Assembly: GCA_963667455.2 (NCBI GenBank)
Contig: CAXXFR010000003.1
Span: 1-64,000, forward strand
Reading direction: 5' to 3'
From: Bin55 sp963667455
Lineage (GTDB): Bacteria > Pseudomonadota > Gammaproteobacteria > Pseudomonadales > Azotimanducaceae
Length of the DNA: 64,000 nucleotides
Shown: positions 56,091 through 64,000 of the stretch, piece after piece
How positions within the stretch are numbered: position 1 is the stretch's first letter
Layout of the letters: every line of letters starts with the position of its first letter
Program-made: the position numbers and the translations under genes
Notes under the pieces: generated by a model
Told to the model about the DNA's origin: nothing
What the model saw: only the letters and a program-made list of their open reading frames with translations
Database searches by the model: none

Positions 56091-56420
56091 TTGACGACAC
56101 AACGAACAAGCAACTCCGTTCAGTTCAGCAGCGTGATCCGTCTCGCGGCATCAATCGCGACTCTTTTCTTGTTGATCGCCGGATGTGCTGCCTTCCGAGG
56201 CAGCGTCCCTGAAACGGAAACGGTCGATCAATGCATGGAAAGCCGCGCCGAAGCGCTGCGGAATTGTTTCAACATAACCGCAGAAATAGTAGAAGCTGAA
56301 GGACTCGAGCGGCCAACCGTCGATCAGCAGGCACGAGTGGACGAAGTGTACGCAGACTATAAGAGTTGTGTCGACGATGTCCCGGAATGTGAATCGGAAT
56401 CACTCACTCCCAGTGAGTAG
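56091..56420 (+). CDS. small predicted lipoprotein
   Basis: 109 residues from a TTG; a GTG at 56133 is an alternative start closer to the signal sequence. 'LAASIATLFLLIAGC' is a lipoprotein signal with a lipobox ending at Cys, so the mature protein is short, about 77 residues, acidic and anchored in a membrane. Three more cysteines occur ('QCMESRAEALRNCF', 'KSCVDDVPECES'), which could form disulfides. No known family is recognised. It follows the ABC exporter on the same strand by 78 bases and may be co-transcribed. Confidence 0.6.
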   Translation: MTTQRTSNSVQFSSVIRLAASIATLFLLIAGCAAFRGSVPETETVDQCMESRAEALRNCFNITAEIVEAEGLERPTVDQQARVDEVYADYKSCVDDVPECESESLTPSE

Positions 56421-56527
56421 TTGCTAGCTCCACAGCGATGTGAGCTGTCTCCAACCGCAGAATTAAGAGAACAGAAACAGGAAATCACAAAGACAAGAGA
56501 TATCCAAACGATCTCCGCAGTCGCATT

Positions 56528-56857
56528 TCAACTTACTCGATCATCTCTTTCAGACTTCGAATTTCGGGCAAAGTACTCATGTGCTTTCTTCAAGAACCTC
56601 ACTTCCGCATCTTTTTTCGCCAGCTCCGCCTCGAGGCGTTTGATCTTCTTGCCGAGAGCGGCTTCGTTCGATGTCGAGACCTCGTTTCCGTCGTCCAGCA
56701 ACTCCCTTCGCCAACGAGAGAGCAAGTTTGGAGATATACCCAGTTGCTCACAGATGGCCTTCTGGGATGTGTTGGTGTTGCGAGAAAGCTCAACCGCCTC
56801 CCGCTTGAACTCGTCGCTGAAGCGTCTTCGCTTGTGCGTTTTGCTTGATCTCTTCAC
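56528..56857 (-). mobile_element. orphan IS3-family transposase OrfA
   Basis: 109 residues: 'RRRFSDEFKREAVELSRNTNTSQKAICEQLGISPNLLSRWRREL' is the IS3/IS911 OrfA helix-turn-helix, followed by a leucine-zipper-like coil ('LGKKIKRLEAELAKKDAEVRFLKKAHEYFA'). The integrase-domain OrfB that should follow by a -1 frameshift is missing; only about 100 bases separate it from the lipoprotein gene. No inverted repeats or target-site duplication were found by eye. It is therefore an IS remnant, probably immobile. Confidence 0.83.
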
Positions 56858-57183
56858 TTCGGCAATGTAGGTTCTAGCCTTCCAACAATGCTGAACGATT
56901 GCCCCTCTTGCGGCCCTTCGACACTGAGCAATTGGTGATTACTCCTTGCCAGACCATAGTACAAGTCAGTGCTTTTCACCACGAACAAAACCAGAGATTG
57001 ATCTACTCCCTTAGACAGCTATACGAGAAACCCAGCGTCCCTGTGGAGCTCGATTGGGTTTCGAGACTTGTCAACGACCTCAAGCAACACCCAGAAATCA
57101 GAAGTGATCGCCTTCCCGATGGGTTGTAGCTCTGATCGACCAACTCGTCTGGAAATCGTAGAACAGACTCGGACTCGATCCAG
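56858..57183. other. intergenic region between the IS remnant and the Rieske gene
   Basis: A 326-base gap. An open stretch on the plus strand ends at 57127 with a coding-like tail ('RLVNDLKQHPEIRSDRL'), but it lacks a start with a ribosome binding site and resembles nothing I know; it may be debris of a gene cut by the insertion element. No RNA gene, terminator or IS end is evident. Confidence 0.35.
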
Positions 57184-58321
57184 CTAGTCTCGCATGTCCG
57201 GTTCGACATGAACCGGAGGCGGTTCGACCTGGTTGAGACGCCAGTTCAGGTAGTGACCAAAGTCGACTACGACGCGCTCAACCGGCACCAGTCGACCCGG
57301 GGAGAAGTTGCCCTTGAATCCCCGCTGTACGCGTTCGCATATGGCTTTGTCCTCCGCCAGAAAGTCCGCTTGGGGGTAGGCTTCTGCAACAACTCTGGTA
57401 AGCCATTTGCCGATAGTCCCCTTCCCTGCTTCCTCTGACCGCTGAAGTGCTCCACCAGTGAGGATTGTGCAATGATGCGTACCTGCAGGTTGAACTGCCT
57501 CCCAAAGAAAACTGTCTTGAGTGATGATGCCAACAAAGCTCGGCGGGAGACAAACCAATCGATAGTCCGCTTGATCCTTGTAAGATCCACCAGTGACCGT
57601 CGCTCGCGCGGAGCCTGCCATGTAGTAGGAACCCTTGGTAGGCGTAAAGGGTTCCAGGGTGGTGGGATGAACCTTGAACAGGTGGTAGCTCTCCATCGCG
57701 TTCAGTATCGAGAGCTTCCAGTTGCATTCCCACAGATCGGTTTTCTGAAACTCCGAATCGTGTGCAAAATCGCCAATTCCGTATTCACTCACAAAAGGCT
57801 CGATCGACGCGAACCGGGTAGCGAGCGGTTCCACTTCTGGATTGAGGCTGACGAAAATCAATCCGTGCCAAGATTCCACTCTGTAGGTCGGAAGGCAGTG
57901 TGTCGATCTGTCGAGTACTTCTGTTGGTGCGAACGGTACCCCCTATCAATCTCCCGTTGTGGTTGTAGGTCCAAGCATGGTACGGGCACTGAATACGGTC
58001 AGCATTCGTCGCTTCCTCGACAAGAAGAGTGCCCCGATGGGCACACATGTTCGATAGAGCAACCAGTTCGTTATCTTGACTGCGAACCAGCAACACAGGC
58101 TGCTCACCAATCTCGACTGGTACGAGATCGCCGGGAGAAGCGAGCACATCATCGGTGGTCGCGAAAACCCAATCACCATGCCAAATGCGGTCGAGCTCGG
58201 CCGAGTGCCATTCCGGATGGCGAAACGCGATTGCTGGCAATGCACGTTCGGGGTCGAAAGATAGACAATCAGGCGTGTCGATTGTCCGAGTTGTGGATGA
58301 AGTCGATTGTGTTGTGCTCAA
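57184..58321 (-). pseudogene. Rieske aromatic-ring-hydroxylating oxygenase alpha subunit, one frameshift
   Basis: A TTG start at 58321 with GGAAAG six bases upstream. The Rieske [2Fe-2S] motif is complete: Cys93-x-His95, then Cys112-x2-His115 ('MCAHRGTLL', 'QCPYHAWTYN'). Beyond 'GRLIG' the frame breaks at a run of five C on the plus strand (57939-57943), one base too many; removal gives 'VPFAPTEVLDRSTHCLPTYRVESWHGLIFVSLNP' and continues to 'WKLSILNAMESYHLFKVHPTTL' with the mononuclear iron ligands. The composite is about 378 residues. Such oxygenases dihydroxylate or demethylate aromatic or quaternary-amine compounds and need a reductase, which is not in this window. Possibly a sequencing indel. 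Confidence 0.83.
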
Positions 58322-58513
58322 GTTCTGCTTTCCGGTTCAATTTAGAGTCTAAAGAGTGGGTTCGCACTTCCGCATCGCTCTGAGACGAAGACACAGGCGA
58401 CTTCAGGATCACGAAAATTTCTCTCTCTGCATTCAAAATGATACACCGATGAGTCATTTTGGTTTGCTCACATGTTGATTCGTCGCAACCGAGTATTGGA
58501 GGCTAAATTTCTC

Positions 58514-58594
58514 ATGTTTTCAATGATTTGTTCGCATGTAGAGGTGGGGATCCAGACCAAGATCACTCCCAAGATCCTTCACTGCGCATTCTGA
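58514..58594 (+). CDS. possible 26-residue leader peptide
   Basis: An ATG at 58514 has a good TTGGAGG ribosome binding site about ten bases upstream and an open frame of 26 codons that stops three bases before the permease ATG at 58597. The peptide has no recognisable features. It may be translated to couple initiation of the giant permease, or the strong site may serve nothing. Evidence is only the ribosome binding site and spacing. Confidence 0.3.
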   Translation: MFSMICSHVEVGIQTKITPKILHCAF

Positions 58595-58596
58595 CC

Positions 58597-61500
58597 ATGA
58601 AGAGCAAGCCACTCCATTCATCACTGCTCAGTCGAATCGGCTTGAAGAAGTTCGTTCGCAACCTCCAAGCTACCTTCTTGCTGGAGGCCAGAACGATGAG
58701 TCGCACGTTGCGGTTCTGGGTGCTCGTGTGTCCATTAACAACCTGCGCACTGGCTGCCTATGCGGTGTCCTGCGGAGTTCACTTCCACCTCGCAGCCGAC
58801 TCACCGAGCCTCCTGACATCCACGCCGCTATACCTCTTCGGAAACATCGATCCCGCTTTCTTCTTTTTCTTCTTTGCCGCTATGTTGTTTCTGGTGTTCG
58901 ACGCCCACCACCGCGATGTGCGAGACCGCGTCTCCGAAGCTCTGCACACTCGACCGGTCAGGAATTTCGAACTGCTGGCTGGCCGAGTGCTTGCAAGTAC
59001 GGCTCTCCTTTGGATGGTTGCGGCTGCACCCGTACTCTTGATGGTCGTCTTCGGATTCCTCGACGAAGTCTCGGGAACGGGATACGGCGGCATGCCGCAA
59101 CTCCATTCGGTGTTCAACCTCATTTTCATCGACGCTCCCGCGGCGTTGATTGCTTGGTGCTCTTTCTTTGTCTTTCTCAGCACTGTCGTGCGGTTTCGCT
59201 TGCTAACGGTTCTCATCGCGTTTGCGGCGATGTTCGTTTGGCACTTCGTCGTGACGACCACGCCCTACCCGCTGCTGGAAATCACTTCGCCGTCGTCCAA
59301 CGACGCACTCTTCGTTTCCGACGTTGTCCCGGAGCTTTCGACGACACCGACTCTCCTGGTCAGAATTGCAACTGTCTTCTGCTCGGTTGGTCTGCTCGGA
59401 GCAACCGCCTGGATCCACAAGCGGCGAGACGATACGTCGCGACAGCATCGCAATTGGACCGTAGGACTCGGTGTGGCTGGAGTCGTCGTGGCTTCGATTG
59501 CAGTCGCTCATGTACTGCACAAGTCTCACGAGGTGTCAGTTTGGCGCGAAGTGCACCAAGCCCACTCATGGGACATCCCGATTGACGTCCAATCCATCGA
59601 GGGTTCCGTTCACATCGATCCACGGTCTCGAATGACCTTCGACTTGTCACTCGACTTCGTCGTCGACCAGCCACCAAACGCGTCAAACCTGACTTTCGTG
59701 CTCAATCCCGGAATGAAGATCTCCGAGGTAGTGCTGGGAGGAGTGCCTCAAGACTTTACATTCAAGAACGGACTGTTGCAGATCGGACTAGCGCTCGGCC
59801 TCAATCCATCTGAAGTCCACTCGGTGCGAGTCGTCGCCTCTGGGAGGCCGAACCCTCGATTCGCCTACCTGGGCTCTCAACTCGACTATCTTGCAGACCC
59901 GAATCTGCCTATTCAGGTGGCGCACGCATTCGGTGTCGACGGTTCCGTTTACGACAGAAAGTACGTGGCGTTGATGCCCGGCTCGCACTGGTATCCGTTC
60001 CCCAAAGCGGTTCGCGAAGACTCGGAATTGCAGACCAATACCGACTACTTCGATCTCGATCTCATGGTCGAGGTTGCCGAACCGAAGTGGCGATTAGTCG
60101 GGACTTCAGTCGCACGGAGCGACGATACGGACACAAACAGCTATCTGGTGCAAACGATTCGACCGGTTCCAGAGTTCGGTCTGTTCGCGTCCAAATTCGA
60201 GAGCGCGTCGACGGATCTGGAGGGCACGACGTTTGGGATTCATCTGCACGAGCGACACAAGGAAAACCTCCGTCAGCCGCCGCAATCCGCCATGCAGGAG
60301 CTGAGAGGCAAACTCAAGGAGTCTATCGACGAAACCTCGAGACTTGGACTGCACCTGTCGCAGGACGCGATCTCTCTTGTGGAAGTGCCAAGCAGATTGC
60401 GAACGGTAGGGGGCGGCTGGCGCATGGGTGCTCTGAGTTCCCTGCCCGGCGTTGTACTCGTCAGGGAACGGGGATTTCCAGTAGCTGACCTGGCGCGAGT
60501 TTACAGATCGGGAGCGGAGTCTGAGGAAGTCGCTCGAATGCTTGAACTCTTTCCGTATCTTGGATTGGGAACCGACGTGTTTCTGAGAGACCTGCCAGAG
60601 CATTACTGGACACACTTCACATCGGCTACCGGTGAGCACTCCTTGACGCTCGATCTGATTGTGAAGTCGCTGCTTTGGAACATGCCTCAAGTGGGCGGCA
60701 GTCTTCCCTTTTCAGCCTATGCGACTATGCATCTTGTGCCGCTGACGCTACTTAACGCCTCCATCGCGTGGGACATCATCCGCGCCAACCAACCGGTCAT
60801 GCTGGCTCGGAACTACCTTCCTCTGCTTGAACGCTCCCATTTCCGCCGCAACAACGTTTGGGATCTGATCGAGAACGTCTCGATCGCCGAACTGCCATCC
60901 GTCAACGGACACCGGGACGACTTGGAGCTGGTTCTGCTGAAGAGTACGGAGATTGCCGCGGCGTTGATAGAGTTCAACGATCGAGACTACGAAGCAATCG
61001 CTCGATGGCTAGTCGCCGTGCGCAACAAGTTTGCAGGAAGAACGTACGAGTACGAGGATCTGCTGGAAGCAGCGCGCGAACACAGCATCATCGTGGATCC
61101 GTTCCTAACGGACTGGCTGACGAGTTCATCTATGCCGGGGTTTGTGTTCTCGCCCGTAGAGACGGTGAGAATCGCTGACGACTCCGAAGGCAGCGCTCGA
61201 GTCCAAGTTTCGTTCGCGGTCCGCAACACCGAACCCGTGGACGGGTTCGTGGTTCCCAGGTACTCGCAAGGCGTTGGCGAACCTGTGCTGGTCGAAGGAC
61301 ATTCAGCCAAACGAATCAATCTGGTTCTTTCGGGTCCGCAATTGCAGGAAACCACCTACCGACTCTCCATATACTGCGGAGTTTCGCTGAATCGCGGCAC
61401 CAAACTGTTCGTCTTAGACTTGTTCGATCTCCCGTCGAGACCCGGAACCGAGCCAGGTCCGTTCGAAGAGGAAACCGAATGGGAACCCGATAGTACGGCC

Positions 61501-62070
61501 GTAGTGGTTGACGATCTCGACGAAGGCTTCAAGTTCGTTCAGCCCAAATTCGACGCCAGTGGATCGCAAGCTTCCGGTCCAATTGGCTGGTTCCGATCCA
61601 CGAGTCCCAACTTCGAATACGTCGCGGGTTGGCGCGACTCGGAGTCGCTCTACTATCCTCGGCGCGGATTCTGGGTGCGCAGAACCGATACCGATGCCTT
61701 TGGAAGGTATCGTCAAACCATGGTTGTTACAAAGGTCAATAGACATACCGAGGTGGAATTGGGTCGATTCGAGGCGAAAATCCCCGAGTCCGGCCGCTGG
61801 GAGCTCGACTATCACGTCGTACAGCCGTACTACCAGCCAGTTGGAGAAGTAGCGCTCCGTATTCGGAGCGGAGCTGAATCGTGGGATGCAGAAATCGATC
61901 TCTCAACGGCCACAGGCGGCTGGAACCGGATCGGCGAGTTCACACTCGACGAAGGGACGGCAAGCGTAGGGATCGTCGGATCCGATACTCGAGACGAAAT
62001 TTACGCAGATGCCATTCGTTGGCGCAGAGTCGACGGGATCGAGAAACCGACCGCAACCGAGAAGCGATAG
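58597..62070 (+). CDS. ABC-2 permease fused to M1-like and golvesin-like domains
   Basis: 1157 residues from the ATG at 58597 (an in-frame TTG at 58528 is less likely). The N-terminal 360 residues hold about seven membrane helices of the ABC-2/ABC-type permease kind, with a run of six Phe in one ('AFFFFFFAAML'). The middle, soluble part (about 390-1000) resembles the extracytoplasmic M1-aminopeptidase-like domain of 'permease/M1 peptidase' proteins ('LVEVPSRLRTVGGGW', 'ALSSLPGVVLVRERGF') but shows no HExxH zinc motif. The last 180 residues end in 'GTASVGIVGSDTRDEIYADAIRWRRV', a golvesin-type beta domain. No ATPase gene is adjacent on this strand. It is probably a membrane-bound export or envelope-stress protein. 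Confidence 0.7.
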   Translation: MKSKPLHSSLLSRIGLKKFVRNLQATFLLEARTMSRTLRFWVLVCPLTTCALAAYAVSCGVHFHLAADSPSLLTSTPLYLFGNIDPAFFFFFFAAMLFLVFDAHHRDVRDRVSEALHTRPVRNFELLAGRVLASTALLWMVAAAPVLLMVVFGFLDEVSGTGYGGMPQLHSVFNLIFIDAPAALIAWCSFFVFLSTVVRFRLLTVLIAFAAMFVWHFVVTTTPYPLLEITSPSSNDALFVSDVVPELSTTPTLLVRIATVFCSVGLLGATAWIHKRRDDTSRQHRNWTVGLGVAGVVVASIAVAHVLHKSHEVSVWREVHQAHSWDIPIDVQSIEGSVHIDPRSRMTFDLSLDFVVDQPPNASNLTFVLNPGMKISEVVLGGVPQDFTFKNGLLQIGLALGLNPSEVHSVRVVASGRPNPRFAYLGSQLDYLADPNLPIQVAHAFGVDGSVYDRKYVALMPGSHWYPFPKAVREDSELQTNTDYFDLDLMVEVAEPKWRLVGTSVARSDDTDTNSYLVQTIRPVPEFGLFASKFESASTDLEGTTFGIHLHERHKENLRQPPQSAMQELRGKLKESIDETSRLGLHLSQDAISLVEVPSRLRTVGGGWRMGALSSLPGVVLVRERGFPVADLARVYRSGAESEEVARMLELFPYLGLGTDVFLRDLPEHYWTHFTSATGEHSLTLDLIVKSLLWNMPQVGGSLPFSAYATMHLVPLTLLNASIAWDIIRANQPVMLARNYLPLLERSHFRRNNVWDLIENVSIAELPSVNGHRDDLELVLLKSTEIAAALIEFNDRDYEAIARWLVAVRNKFAGRTYEYEDLLEAAREHSIIVDPFLTDWLTSSSMPGFVFSPVETVRIADDSEGSARVQVSFAVRNTEPVDGFVVPRYSQGVGEPVLVEGHSAKRINLVLSGPQLQETTYRLSIYCGVSLNRGTKLFVLDLFDLPSRPGTEPGPFEEETEWEPDSTAVVVDDLDEGFKFVQPKFDASGSQASGPIGWFRSTSPNFEYVAGWRDSESLYYPRRGFWVRRTDTDAFGRYRQTMVVTKVNRHTEVELGRFEAKIPESGRWELDYHVVQPYYQPVGEVALRIRSGAESWDAEIDLSTATGGWNRIGEFTLDEGTASVGIVGSDTRDEIYADAIRWRRVDGIEKPTATEKR

Positions 62071-62163
62071 CACGCCGACAGACTCAGGTCGCAATCAAGG
62101 TTGCTGGGGCACGGCGCAACTACACCTTAGTTTTGCAAAGTAGCGCTCGGGTCGCTCCACAAG

Positions 62164-64000
62164 TCAAAGCCCCATTAGTTCAATTAGCTCCAAGTCCTCT
62201 TTCGCCTGATCGCGCTCGTTTGGTTGAAGAAAGATGTCGAAGTCATGCACCGATTTCTTGACTTCAACACTACGCGTCGTCTCCTTGTACTGGTCGTGCA
62301 TAACCGTCAGTTCGTAGCTTCCACTGGGAATTCCCGAGAAACGGTAGAACCCGTCCGCGTCGACGGTAGTGTGCTGATGGATCCCCTCTCCTTTTCCGAG
62401 GCCTTCCAGGTACACGCTAACCCCCAGTACGGTTCCCGCTGCAGCGACTCGACCGGTGAGTTCGTTGGATCCGAGATCGATGTCGACCCGAGTGTCTCCC
62501 GAGACCGCCACCCGGCGGGCCGTTCCACGACTCTTCACGTAGACCGTGTAGTCTCCCTCGTCCAGTCCATCAATGACAAACGAGCCATCTCCCCTTGTAG
62601 TTGTTTGGGACCGTGCATGTTGTCTGTCCAAGGGATTGACCTGAATTTCCAGCGAGGGAACGGGAACGCTGGCCGCCATTACCCGTCCAGTTAGTTTGGA
62701 CCTTCCTTCGAAGACGAAGTCGAGTCGCGCGTCCTGGTTCTCGTCCAATTCCACCGTGCTTCTCAGTTCGCGGCCAGTTGACGTTACGCATCTGGCCTCG
62801 TGCTCGCCGGCCTGTACCCCGGTCACCTTGTAGCTGCCGTCGGACTCCACACGACCACCTTTTCTCGCAACGGTGACCGAGGCGGTTTCCCCTTCCAAAA
62901 GACCCAGGACGGTGCCATGGACGCGTCCTATTTCGCTTATGACCAGCTCGATTCCCGTGACGTGTTCTCCGTTCTCGACCGACCCTTCCAACGGCTTGGA
63001 CCAACCGCTCTCCGCGGCTGCAATGATCCGATAGCTGCCCACGACCACAAAGTCGAATGTCCCGTCCTCGGCCGTTCTTCTGCCGCGAGACCCCATGTCC
63101 ACAAATGCGGGGTGCACTGGCTCTCCGTCGAGGGACACCACTCGCCCGCTTATGCTTCCGGTCCTTGTGGTCAGTTCGATCTCCAGGTAGGTTTCAACTT
63201 CATCGACGGTTACTCTGGTTCGCTGATAGCCTTGTGCGCTCACTGACAGAAGACCGCCGGCGGAGGGAAGACCCGTGACTTCGAACTCGCCGTAGGAGTC
63301 GGTCCTGTCAACGACATTGTTGAAGTCCCAGCTTGATAGAACCCGTTCTTGAATTCGAAGCCCCCGCAGCTGTGCACCTTCTATGGGCTGCCCCGTGGAA
63401 CCGTCAGTGACTCTCCCCCGGACAGTTTGGGCAGATTCCAGTTCGACCAATCCCAGATCGAACGACTCTCTGCCTTCCAAGTAGATATAGAGACCGGTCG
63501 ACCACGAGAGAAATCCCTGTGCTGTGATCTCGATGTGCTTCGTTGTGTCGTCGATCATGAGTTCGAGTAGGCCGTTCGGAGCGATGACATCGACCATTGC
63601 TCCACCTCGGCTTCCGGAATACGTGAGCTGCAACGCTTCCACGGGCTCCCCCGTTTCTTCGTTCTCGACAGTTCCAGTCAGCGTGACCCATCTGTGTAGC
63701 AGCAACTGCACGCCTTCCGCCGGCGCTTGCACCTCGACTGGGCGTGATCGCCGATCCTCGGCATCGCTAACTGTCAGTTCGACCGAGGCACCCTCCGCGA
63801 AGGGACCGATTCGGAATTCGTCGTCGAAATCGAACTCGGCGCGAAACTCAGTGGTTTGGCTTTCTGGAGGCGTGACGACGACTTCAAAGTCTCCCCCGCA
63901 CTTTCGTTCCGTAGCGGTCCTCGATGCGACCTGCGACGTATACCGCCTTCGCCAATTGAAAACTCACTTCCTGCGCTTCCCCATCAACAGTTAGAACCAC
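62164..64000 (-). pseudogene. carboxypeptidase-regulatory-repeat protein, partial, one frameshift
   Basis: It extends past the right edge of the window; the 5' end is missing. The 522 residues from 63732 down contain about six tandem beta-sandwich repeats of the carboxypeptidase regulatory-like type, each with a 'GRV-x-D/G-G-x-P' start and a 'G-x-Y/F-x-I/V-x-G-L/V' end ('VTLTGTVENEETGEPV', 'GSISGRVVSLDGEPV', 'DGSFVIDGLDEGDYTVYV'). Upstream, another part ('FEVVVTPPESQTTEFRAEFDFDDEF') is joined after removing one base from the run of five C at 63893-63897. Such repeats occur in outer-surface adhesins or SusD-like anchor proteins. The rest of the protein cannot be seen. Confidence 0.7.

Noticed and set aside
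58728..59585. 285-codon open frame inside the giant permease
   Set aside because: It is Arg/Ser/Cys-rich in a way typical of shifted reading of a coding strand, and the permease frame has clear membrane helices there.
1..64000. tRNA, rRNA or CRISPR arrays
   Set aside because: I looked in the intergenic gaps for cloverleaf-like stems with CCA ends and for regularly spaced repeats and found none; by-eye search could miss a degenerate one.

Overview
The window looks like part of an uncultivated Pseudomonadota genome, most likely a gammaproteobacterium. The reasons are a kynurenine/anthraniloyl-CoA catabolic locus, an imuA-imuB-dnaE2 cassette with a CTGT-N8-ACAG-like operator, secreted TldD/TldE pairs and an IS3 fragment. 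G+C is about half by eye. The taxonomy is inference, because there is no rRNA, tRNA or other phylogenetic marker here.

Layout. (1) 1-8.6 kb: scattered small-molecule genes on both strands: an aldo/keto reductase end, a NYN-domain protein, a phytanoyl-CoA dioxygenase, a nitronate monooxygenase-like flavoprotein, an EthD protein, acyl-CoA thioesterase II, a luciferase-like oxidoreductase, an MBL hydrolase with an exported isoaspartyl methyltransferase, and a frameshifted SnoaL/SgcJ-type gene. (2) 8.7-24.7 kb: a catabolic block read rightward except for one gene. It starts with a leucine-degradation-like module (HMG-CoA-lyase-like, biotin carboxylase pair, methylglutaconyl-CoA-hydratase-like). 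It continues with a tryptophan-to-anthraniloyl-CoA route: tryptophan 2,3-dioxygenase, kynurenine formamidase, kynureninase, 2-aminobenzoate-CoA ligase, a fused 2-aminobenzoyl-CoA monooxygenase/reductase, then SDR, crotonase and RidA. (3) 24.7-37.1 kb: one leftward seven-gene operon with overlapping or closely spaced genes that looks like an anti-phage system. It encodes a double-GHKL histidine-kinase-like protein, a receiver-domain protein, a C5-cytosine methyltransferase, a MORC/MutL-type ATPase, a Z1 helicase-like protein, a PD-(D/E)XK (DUF4420) protein and an AIPR protein. The last five match the component list of the Mza class as I remember it; the sensor/receiver pair at the front is extra. 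(4) 37.2-43.9 kb: a second phytanoyl-CoA-dioxygenase-like gene and the mutagenic repair cassette imuA-imuB-dnaE2. (5) 44.4-51.4 kb: two tandem pairs of TldD/TldE-family proteins, all four with signal peptides. (6) 51.9-56.4 kb: two half ABC exporters and a small lipoprotein. (7) 56.5-64 kb: an orphan IS3 OrfA, a Rieske oxygenase, a giant ABC-2 permease/M1-like/golvesin fusion, and a partial carboxypeptidase-regulatory-repeat protein cut by the window end.

One feature runs through the whole window. At least fifteen single-base frameshifts interrupt eight otherwise intact genes; six of them are in kynureninase alone. Several lie in homopolymers. Every catalytic motif I could check survives in the restored frame, so sequencing error is more likely than gene decay for most of them. 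I give these genes as composite features typed 'pseudogene' and list where the frame breaks. No tRNA, rRNA, CRISPR array or replication origin was seen.
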